Origin: Chloroflexota bacterium
Lineage (GTDB): Bacteria; Chloroflexota; Anaerolineae; Promineifilales; Promineifilaceae
Direction of reading: 5' to 3'
Length of the DNA stretch: 27,850 bases
NCBI GenBank assembly: GCA_024223125.1
Contig: JAAEOP010001020.1
Location: 1-27,850 of the forward strand
The notes under the pieces are model-generated. The model did not search any database. It worked only from the letters and a program-made list of their open reading frames with translations, and was not told where the DNA came from. Shown here piece by piece: positions 22,116 to 27,850 of the stretch. A program made the translations under genes and the position numbers. The stretch's first letter is position 1; each line of letters starts with the position of its first letter.

Positions 22116-23062
22116 AAAACCAATTTACGTTTATAGATCTCTTCGCTGGAATTGGTGGCTTTCATCTAGCATGTGTTCAGAATGGCGGCAATTGCGTTTT
22201 TGCCAGTGAGATTGACATTTATGCAAAAGATGCTTACTTCGCAAATTATGGTCTATTATCCCGTGGAGATATTGCTGCAATTGACGCCTCTGCTATTCCA
22301 GACCATGATATGTTATGCGCTGGTTTTCCCTGCCAGCCATTTAGCATCATTGGGAATCGCCAAGGTTTTGACGACATGCGCGGCACGTTGTTTTTTGAGA
22401 TTATCCGTATCTTGCAGGGAAAAAAACCACCCATGATTGTGTTAGAAAATGTCAAACAGTTATCAACTCACAATCAAGGACATACTATTACTCGAATTAT
22501 TGAGGCTCTAAATGAGCTAGGATACAAAACTTATCGCACCATTCTAAATGCTCTCAATTATGGATTACCCCAAAAGCGCGAACGCACAATTATCGTAGGC
22601 TTTTTAGATCACAATGTTAACTTCTGCTGGCCGCATAAACTTGATAAATACAAGTCTTTGTCAGAGATTCTCGAAAGTGTCGTAGATGAGAAGTAGTACG
22701 CCAGCGAATTTATTTACGAAAAACGGCATGCTATCCATAAAAGTCAACACTCCCCAGGAATATGGCATGAAAACAAAAGTGGTAACGTTTCCAGTCATCC
22801 GTTTTCCTGCGCCCTTCGAGCTGGTGCATCATATAATTATTTGTTGGTAAATGGGGAAAGGTGCCTTACGCCACGTGAAAGACTTCAAGGTTTTCCTGAT
22901 TCGTTTAAGGTTGTTTGCTCAGATTCACAGACAAGAAAACAAGCAGGAAATGCCGTTCCAGTACCAATGATTCAAGCAGTTATAAGAGAGGTGTTGTGTA
23001 CGGCGACCCAGGTTAAGAGACAGTCGAAATCGGAAAGGATCGGAGCTTCATCCACTTGCTGA
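22112..23062 (+). pseudogene. C5-cytosine DNA methyltransferase interrupted by an amber codon
   Basis: The frame 22112-22696 encodes motifs I to VIII: DLFAGIGGFH (residues 9-18), the PCQ loop AGFPCQPFS with catalytic Cys74, LENVKQL (Glu112) and LPQKRERTIIVGF. A TAG at 22694-22696 (codon 195) stops it. The same frame then continues with target-recognition and closing motifs: YASEFIYEKR, WHENKSGN, CALRAGASYNYLLVNGE, LTPRERLQGFPDSF, RKQAGNAVPVPMIQAV, to TGA at 23060-23062. Without the stop it would be 316 residues, a normal length. Motif IX usually reads TPREMLRLQGF; here two residues (ML) are missing. The N-terminal product alone lacks the target domain and motif X and should be inactive. AT-rich, no ACGGCCGT, next to an endonuclease and vsr. 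Confidence 0.85.
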
Positions 23063-23738
23063 ATTTCCGAGTTCAGTTATTTATGAAACATGTCGCTGGC
23101 TTGTCTATAGTTTTGCTATAGGCAAATCAAATATCAGCGGCGAAGACTGGGGTGATATTTTCGCTAAATCTATTGATGGCGATCACCTTTCCAGTCCTGT
23201 AGGACTTGCTGATGTTGTTTTGGAAGGTCAGGCTTGGTCTGTTAAAAGCGTCCAGAACAAAAACCCACATACTTGCAAAACCATAAGAGTTATATCGGGG
23301 AGGAATTCCCCTGATTACTCCTATGGGATTGAGAATCCCCATGAAGATATTCAAAAGACAGGAAGTGCGGTGTTGAGAATTTGGAATGAGCGTGTCAATA
23401 TAGCTCTCGAAAAGTTTGATTACCTCCGAACATCAATTCTTATCAGAAATGTAAACACTCTCCCATTCACACTCTTCGAACTAGAGACACATAGGTACAT
23501 CCCCAATGATTACGAGTGGAGATTAAACAAACGCGGCAACTTTGAAGGTTTTGACAAGTTGATGAATAGACACAGGTTCACTTGGCAACCTCACGGAGCA
23601 CAGTTTACGGTGAAGTATGATGTTCCTGTTTTCGCTGTTAGATTCCAAGTGAAAAGACCGCTAGTTCTTGATTTCGAGAAAACTATGGAGGAAATTGGAT
23701 TTTCAGAGGATTGGGTAACGATCAAACCCAATAAATAG
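22986..23738 (+). pseudogene. Restriction endonuclease partner, start codon lost
   Basis: The protein-like frame runs from a stop at 22983-22985 to TAG 23736-23738. It reads from about 23043 ELHPLAEFPSSVIYETCRWL, then GEDWGDIFAKSIDGDH. The part GLADVVLEGQAWSVKSVQ fits a PD-(D/E)xK core (Asp, then W-S-V-K). The conserved-looking part begins about 60 codons before the first possible start codon (TTG at 23220), and the upstream frame has no ATG, GTG or TTG. The original start was probably next to the methyltransferase end, which now runs past it in another frame, implying a small deletion. Starting at TTG 23220 would remove the first catalytic Asp. Identity as endonuclease is inferred from position between methyltransferase and vsr; no family was recognised. 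Confidence 0.65.
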
Positions 23739-23743
23739 TTGGT

Positions 23744-24148
23744 TTGACTGACACTTTTTCAAAGCAGAAACGCTCCCAAATTATGAGAGCCGTAAAATCC
23801 AAAGGAAACCGGTCTACAGAACTGCGCCTCATTGAGATGTTTAAGGAACGGGGCATAAAAGGGTGGCGTCGCAATTATAAGCTGCTGGGCAAACCGGATT
23901 TTGTTTTTCCTAAAGCGAGAGTTGCAGTTTTTGCTGATGGCTGCTTTTGGCATGGGCATGATTGTCGCAATACGAAGCCGGCTGACAACGCCAATTATTG
24001 GCGGCAAAAGATTCAACGTAATGTGGAACGGGATAGAAAAGTAACGGCCGAATTGGAACAGAAAAATTGGCGCGTTATTCGCTTATGGGAATGTGAAATT
24101 AAGAAAGGAGCAGAAGAGAAACTGCGGTTAATCGAACAATGCAAATAA
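23744..24148 (+). CDS. vsr: Very-short-patch repair endonuclease Vsr
   Basis: This 134-residue mismatch endonuclease nicks beside T:G mismatches formed when 5-methylcytosine deaminates. The start is a TTG at 23744, chosen because the family N-terminus (SKQKRSQIMRAVKSKGNRST) needs it; the next ATG would cut off this helix. Catalytic Asp52 is in LLGKPDFVF, followed by FADGCFWHGHDC with His70, aromatic residues that intercalate into DNA, and Cys ligands of the structural zinc. WRVIRLWECEIKK closes the family fold. It is apparently intact although the methyltransferase it serves is broken. It begins five bases after the endonuclease stop and its 3' end overlaps the convergent ogt gene by 21 bases. 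Confidence 0.92.
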   Translation: MTDTFSKQKRSQIMRAVKSKGNRSTELRLIEMFKERGIKGWRRNYKLLGKPDFVFPKARVAVFADGCFWHGHDCRNTKPADNANYWRQKIQRNVERDRKVTAELEQKNWRVIRLWECEIKKGAEEKLRLIEQCK

Positions 24149-24631
24149 TAATTGACGGCCGTGTCCCTCCAAGTTCAACAACGCTTCTTTAATTTCTACG
24201 CCACCCCCATAGCCGGTTAGTGAGCCATCGCTGCCAATAACGCGATGGCAGGGGATGACGATGGGGAGCGGGTTACGGCCGTTGGCAACCCCCACCGCCC
24301 GCGATGCTTTTGGCTTCCCAATCTGCTGTGCCAATTTCCCATAAGTGGTTGTTTGTCCAAAAGGGATCGTTTGCAATGCTTGCCACACGGTTAGTTGGAA
24401 TGGGGTTCCTTGGGGCGCCAATGGCAGATCAAACTGCTGTAGCTCACCCACAAAATAAGCATCCAATTGTTGAGTCACATCGGCAAAAGCTGAATTGTCT
24501 GGCTGCCATTCTGGAGGGGGCGTTAGGGGATCACGGCCGTTTTGAAAATGAATATGTGTCAGCCCCTCCTCTTGTCGGGCCAATAAAATGTCTCCCAATG
24601 GGCTGGGTATGATGGTGTAAATTGTGTGCAT
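24128..24631 (-). CDS. ogt: Methylated-DNA--protein-cysteine methyltransferase
   Basis: This 167-residue suicide repair protein takes alkyl groups from O6-alkylguanine. The acceptor Cys128 is in the motif IPCHRVIG; the DNA-binding helix TTYGKLAQQIGKPKASRAVG and GVANGRNPLP precede it, and GSLTGYGGGVEIKEALLNLE follows. The short N-terminal domain is typical of Ogt-type proteins without an Ada domain. The ATG at 24629-24631 has GAAGG nine bases upstream. Its coding end overlaps vsr tail to tail, and it contains three ACGGCCGT copies, which indicates native chromosome right up to the border of the restriction island. Confidence 0.95.
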   Translation of the reverse strand: MHTIYTIIPSPLGDILLARQEEGLTHIHFQNGRDPLTPPPEWQPDNSAFADVTQQLDAYFVGELQQFDLPLAPQGTPFQLTVWQALQTIPFGQTTTYGKLAQQIGKPKASRAVGVANGRNPLPIVIPCHRVIGSDGSLTGYGGGVEIKEALLNLEGHGRQLLFALFD

Positions 24632-24652
24632 TTGGAAATACCTTCTTGGTTC

Positions 24653-24688
24653 GTAGTGTGGGCTTCAGCCCGCTAAAGCGGGTACTAC
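24653..24688. repeat. REP-like palindrome between ogt and secF
   Basis: GTAGT at 24653 and ACTAC at 24684-24688 enclose GGGCTTCAGCCC and CCCGCTAAAGCGGG, two overlapping hairpins. This style of palindrome (gggcttcagcccgctaaagc) is a common dispersed intergenic repeat in environmental bacteria. It lies just after the secF stop (minus strand) and could stabilise the mRNA end. Confidence 0.7.
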
Positions 24689-24704
24689 AAACCGGTGATG
24701 ATTT

Positions 24705-25649
24705 CTAAGCGTGCTGCAAACGGCCGACCAATGGAATCTCCCCTTTCTCCCAGGAAACCAGCAGCGGGGAGGCAATGAAGATAGAACTATAGGTGCCACT
24801 GAGCAACCCGACAAACAGGACAGCGATAAATGGCTTCACCGAGTCGCCGCCAAATAGTAAAATCGCCACCATCACAAACATCGCATTCAACTGTGTAATA
24901 ACAGAACGCTTGAATGTTTCTCCAATAGATTGATTGACAATCGTTTCAAAATCCTTGTTACGGTTAGCCCGCAAGCCAATGTTTTCCCGAATACGATCAA
25001 AGACGACGATGGTATCTTGCAAAGAAAATCCGGCCACAGTCAGGACGCCGGTTAAAAACAGGGCGTCAATTTCCCAGCCTAGTAACGCCCCCATCAAGGC
25101 TGAAAAGGCGAAAATGACAAAGAGATCGTGGAACATAGCCACTACCGCACAGGCGCCATAACGGAAGGGGTTGGGAACCTGCCGAAAAACGAACATGATG
25201 TAACCCAAAATAATGGTCGCCGAGGCCAGGATAGCTACCAGCGCCGCTCGTGTGACTTCTTTTCCTACGGCCGCGCTGACAGTTGTCACCTGGGTTGTGC
25301 CCGCAATGAGCGGCGAAAGATTATTGAGTGAATTTTCAATAGCTTGCGCTTCTTCTGGGGAAACGAAGCCGGAGCGGATTTGCCACCCATTTTGTAAATC
25401 CTGCCCACGAATAGCAGTAACGGATGGGTTGCTCAGGTCATAGGATTCAAACACAGCCCGTATCTGGTCTTCGGTAACAGTTTCGCTGAATTGGGTTTCA
25501 AAGCGGGAGCCGCCTAAGAAATCTACACTTAGGCGCAGGAAGGAACCGGTGGAAATGAAAGCATACAGCATCGCCAGAAGCCCCAGGCCGATGATGATAC
25601 TGGAAAAGATGTAATAGGTGCGTCGTTTTTGTACAAAGTTATCAAACAC
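24705..25649 (-). CDS. secF: Protein translocase subunit SecF
   Basis: This 314-residue membrane protein works with SecD to drive late steps of secretion through SecYEG using the proton-motive force. The start is a GTG at 25647-25649, three bases after the secD stop. A TM1 helix (YYIFSSIIIGLGLLAMLYAF) is followed by the family motif VDFLGGSRFETQF and a small periplasmic domain (about residues 60-125). Five more helices follow, including GVLTVAGFSLQDTIVVFDRIREN and SVITQLNAMFVMVAILLFGG. Length and topology are standard. Confidence 0.95.
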   Translation of the reverse strand: MFDNFVQKRRTYYIFSSIIIGLGLLAMLYAFISTGSFLRLSVDFLGGSRFETQFSETVTEDQIRAVFESYDLSNPSVTAIRGQDLQNGWQIRSGFVSPEEAQAIENSLNNLSPLIAGTTQVTTVSAAVGKEVTRAALVAILASATIILGYIMFVFRQVPNPFRYGACAVVAMFHDLFVIFAFSALMGALLGWEIDALFLTGVLTVAGFSLQDTIVVFDRIRENIGLRANRNKDFETIVNQSIGETFKRSVITQLNAMFVMVAILLFGGDSVKPFIAVLFVGLLSGTYSSIFIASPLLVSWEKGEIPLVGRLQHA

Positions 25650-25652
25650 AGT

Positions 25653-27002
25653 TTAAGCTCCAATTAGCCATTTTTTGTTTCGGAAACGGCGGGCGTTCAG
25701 ACCAATGACAAGATTGACCAAAGTGCGGGTGACGAACACGGCCGTGAACATGCTAATCATCACCCCGATAGCCAACGTCAGTGCAAACCCTTGCACAGCG
25801 CTGGCCCCAAAACTGCGCCCAAATACCCACAAAACTAGGCAAATAACCAAAGTAGCGATGTTGGAATCTCGAATGGATACCCACGCCTTGCTGAATCCAT
25901 CATGAATGGCGTCTTGCAAAAGGCTGCCGTTGTTTAGCTCCTCTTTTAGCCGTTCAAAAATCAGCACATTGGCATCCACAGCCATGCCAGTAGAAAGTAA
26001 AAAGCCGGTGATGGCCGGTAAGGTTAAGGTGACTGGCAATGTTTCATATACCAAAAAGTTGATGAGCATGTAAACGATGAGGGCGATGTCGGCCAGAAAA
26101 CCGGGTAAGCGATAATAAGCCATCATGAAAATGAGTACCATAGCAATGCCTATGGCTCCGGCGCGGACGCTGGCTTCTACAGACTGCTGCCCCAGCGTGG
26201 CCCCCACCTGGCGGGTGCTTTCAATGCGTAAGGGGACGGGTAGACTACCGAAGCGCAGTTGTAAGGCCAGCCGGGAGGCTTCATCTGGTGTAAATTGACC
26301 GGTAATGCTGCCTTCGCCGCCGGTAATGGGGCCTTGAATTTGGGGGCTGGAAATGACTTGTTTGTCCAAGACGATGGTCAAGAAACTGCCTACATTATCA
26401 CGGGTATAATCGCCAAAAAATTGAGATTTGTCATTTTGCAGGGTAAAGGCGACGTAATATTGGTTCAAGCCGCTCAGTTGGGTGTGCGCTTCCCGTAAGT
26501 CGGCGCCGGTCATGATGGTTTCGTAGGTGGGTACGCCTGTGCTGAGTGAAGTCGAAGTAGCCGTGTCTATTCCATCCAACTCACAGCGCGAAGGCTGCCC
26601 ATCATTTAAGCTGGTGCGAATACACACGCCTTCGGGCAGCGGTTGGGAGCCACTGTCCACGAATTCCAGCAGGGCTGTCTCTTGAATGAGGGCAATCGCT
26701 TCTTCGGGGTTTTCAATGCCGGGTAGTTCTACCAGGATGCGCCGGTCGCCTTCTAACTGCACCAGCGGCTCGGCAACGCCCAGCGCATTGACCCGGCTGT
26801 CAATAATTTGCCGGGCGGTGTCCATTTGATCGGCCGTGATCTCCTGGTCTGTGGCCACATCTGCTTCCAGAAGCACCTGCAAACCACCCTGTAAATCCAG
26901 CCCTTGCCGGATGGGGTAGTCTGGGCTTTGGATGATGTAAACAGCCGTAGCCATCAGCCCAATAATCACAACCAGCCATATCCAATCTTTGAATCTATCC
27001 AT
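25653..27002 (-). CDS. secD: Protein translocase subunit SecD
   Basis: This 449-residue membrane protein is the partner of SecF. The ATG at 27000-27002 has GAGG upstream. One N-terminal helix (WIWLVVIIGLMATAVYII) is followed by the motif RQGLDLQGGLQVLLEADV, the periplasmic P1 region with RVNALGVAEPLVQLEGDRRI, then LALQLRFGSLPVPL, and five C-terminal helices including TGFLLSTGMAVDANVLIFER. It is shorter than E. coli SecD (about 615), as usual in Chloroflexota and Firmicutes. The first gene of a two-gene operon with the promoter at 27042-27069. Confidence 0.95.
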   Translation of the reverse strand: MDRFKDWIWLVVIIGLMATAVYIIQSPDYPIRQGLDLQGGLQVLLEADVATDQEITADQMDTARQIIDSRVNALGVAEPLVQLEGDRRILVELPGIENPEEAIALIQETALLEFVDSGSQPLPEGVCIRTSLNDGQPSRCELDGIDTATSTSLSTGVPTYETIMTGADLREAHTQLSGLNQYYVAFTLQNDKSQFFGDYTRDNVGSFLTIVLDKQVISSPQIQGPITGGEGSITGQFTPDEASRLALQLRFGSLPVPLRIESTRQVGATLGQQSVEASVRAGAIGIAMVLIFMMAYYRLPGFLADIALIVYMLINFLVYETLPVTLTLPAITGFLLSTGMAVDANVLIFERLKEELNNGSLLQDAIHDGFSKAWVSIRDSNIATLVICLVLWVFGRSFGASAVQGFALTLAIGVMISMFTAVFVTRTLVNLVIGLNARRFRNKKWLIGA

Positions 27003-27041
27003 AAATATTTCCTCAACTCCGTCGTTTCAAATTGCGGGCGG

Positions 27042-27069
27042 ATTATAACTGCCTCGCCCAATCTCGCAA
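27042..27069 (-). promoter_or_regulatory. Sigma-70-type promoter for secDF
   Basis: On the minus strand TTGCGA (complement of 27064-27069) is followed after 16 bases by a perfect TATAAT (complement of 27042-27047). The predicted start is about 33 bases before the secD ATG. Confidence 0.6.
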
Positions 27070-27205
27070 TGTGCCCGCGAAATTCTTGTTGCAGAGCAGA
27101 GCATCGAATAGGGATGTTCGATTTGCACAGGGGCAGAGGAAGAAAAACAGTTTGTAAGATGAGGATGTACAATAGAGCAAGAATTTATTTAAGGGAGTAA
27201 ATAGA

Positions 27206-27850
27206 ATGAAAAATATCCTCGGTAAGTTACTTGTTTTTGTTACCACGGCCGTATGTCTCCTCATCGTCTCTTCTAATGTGGCGGCGAAAAGGACAACGGC
27301 CGTGCAATCCTCCAGCAGCAATACCGTTTTGTACGATGGCACGGCCGGAGGGACGCCCGGCACCCAAAACTGGCTGGCTTATGTAGTTGTGGGGGCGGCT
27401 ACTCAGGCAGAAGTGGGCGGCGTGACCACCCTGAATACAACATTGGCTGGCAATGGAACCTACGCCGGCTACCCCAATAATGCCGCTCCCAACTTCGGCT
27501 CTTATCCAGCCATGAACCGCCAGGATGGGTATGAGCTTAAATTTACTGTGCAGTTGGTGACGGAAATCCACGCTAACAATGATCGCGCCGGTTTTAGCGT
27601 CATCATGTTGGGGGATGATTTGGAAGGAATTGAGTTGGGATTCTGGCCCAATGAAATTTGGGCGCAGCATGATGACAGCAGCGGCAGTATGTTTACTCAT
27701 GCCGAGGGGGTGACGTTTGACACAACGGCCGCCTTAACAAATTATCGCCTGGCTTTTTTGAATGACAGCTACACCTTGTACGCCGACGATATACCCATTC
27801 TCACTGGGCTGCTGCGGAATTACACCAACCACATCGGGCCGATTGACCCC
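27206..27850 (+). CDS. Secreted lectin-like (choice-of-anchor type) protein, N-terminal part
   Basis: The ATG at 27206 has AAGGGAG upstream; the frame is open to the window edge (215 codons). A signal peptide is clear: a basic start MKNILGKL, a hydrophobic core (LVFVTTAVCLLIVSS) and a likely cut after NVAA. The mature part begins with NTVLYDGTAGGTPGTQNW and goes on with GFSVIMLGDDLEGIELGFW, then NEIWAQ, FTHAEG, YRLAFLNDSYTLYADD. This beta-rich pattern resembles concanavalin/LamG-like secreted domains annotated as choice-of-anchor proteins in cyanobacteria and Chloroflexota. It may bind surface sugars or act in adhesion; function is not known. It is divergent from secD and contains two ACGGCCGT copies. 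The C-terminus, where any anchor signal would lie, is outside the window. Confidence 0.75.
   Translation, partial: MKNILGKLLVFVTTAVCLLIVSSNVAAKRTTAVQSSSSNTVLYDGTAGGTPGTQNWLAYVVVGAATQAEVGGVTTLNTTLAGNGTYAGYPNNAAPNFGSYPAMNRQDGYELKFTVQLVTEIHANNDRAGFSVIMLGDDLEGIELGFWPNEIWAQHDDSSGSMFTHAEGVTFDTTAALTNYRLAFLNDSYTLYADDIPILTGLLRNYTNHIGPIDP

Larger units (their letters stand above)
2453..27303. repeat. Dispersed palindromic octamer ACGGCCGT (about 31 exact copies)
   Basis: Exact copies start at 2453, 2980, 3257, 3768, 4003, 5118, 5473, 5935, 6763, 6847, 7641, 8546, 8716, 8933, 9146, 9306, 9648, 10252, 12718, 15429, 16346, 18801, 19263, 20136, 22005, 24155, 24275, 24533, 25738, 27245 and 27296 (hand count). 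Many one-mismatch forms (GCGGCCGT, TCGGCCGT, ACGGCCGA, ACGGCCGC) also occur. Copies lie on genes of both strands and in all three codon phases. None is inside 235-2222 or 22112-24150. Confidence 0.85.

Noticed and set aside
9467..22696. Stop-codon reassignment to explain the in-frame TAA and TAG
   Set aside because: Two different codons are involved, and both TAA and TAG end many intact genes here (e.g. secD by TAA, livG by TAG).
1..27850. Transposase, integrase or phage genes that could explain the islands
   Set aside because: No coding frame with such motifs was found; both restriction-modification islands lack recognisable mobility genes and terminal repeats within the window.

Overview
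The window looks like a piece of a Chloroflexota chromosome, probably Anaerolineae or a related filamentous lineage, of medium GC (about half by eye). This is inference from gene content: a T-box-controlled short AspRS, a SARP/AAA regulator remnant, a compact SecD/SecF pair, and a LIV-type transporter linked to CoA ligases. No rRNA, tRNA, CRISPR array or transposase gene was found. The most pervasive signal is the palindrome ACGGCCGT, about 31 exact copies in 27.85 kb, where chance predicts less than one.

Layout. Positions 1-154 hold the 3' end of a membrane protein gene. Positions 235-2222 hold an AT-rich type II restriction-modification pair: a YhdJ-like adenine methyltransferase and its presumed endonuclease. 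A GT39-type membrane glycosyltransferase (2332-4299), a dead regulator fragment (4454-5019) and a ClbS/DfsB-like protein (5023-5532, minus) follow. aspS (5630-6931, minus) is preceded by a T-box leader with two consecutive antiterminator/terminator modules. greA (7527-8000, minus) has a promoter and a hairpin-containing leader. A Nudix hydrolase and a membrane TPR gene broken by an in-frame stop come next.

Positions 10605-21189 form one plus-strand metabolic cluster: livG, an AMP-forming acyl-CoA synthetase, livH, livM, a lipoprotein joining a XylF-type and a LivK-type binding domain, livF, a PaaK-like AMP-forming enzyme, and a BKACE (DUF849) enzyme. Read together, this suggests uptake of an organic acid or aromatic/aliphatic carboxylate, activation to a CoA ester, and C-C cleavage of a beta-keto acid. 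The double binding protein is the most unusual single gene. msrA and a small Cys-containing ORF follow.

Positions 22112-24148 hold a second, decaying restriction-modification island: a C5 methyltransferase with an amber codon, an endonuclease without a start codon, and an intact vsr. It sits directly against a truncated GNAT-like ORF. ogt, secF and secD (all minus) follow, and the window ends in a secreted lectin-like protein. Several short intergenic repeat families (CAGTTTTCAGT-type, CAAGT-type, REP-like palindromes) recur at gene borders, and some lie inside leaders or genes.
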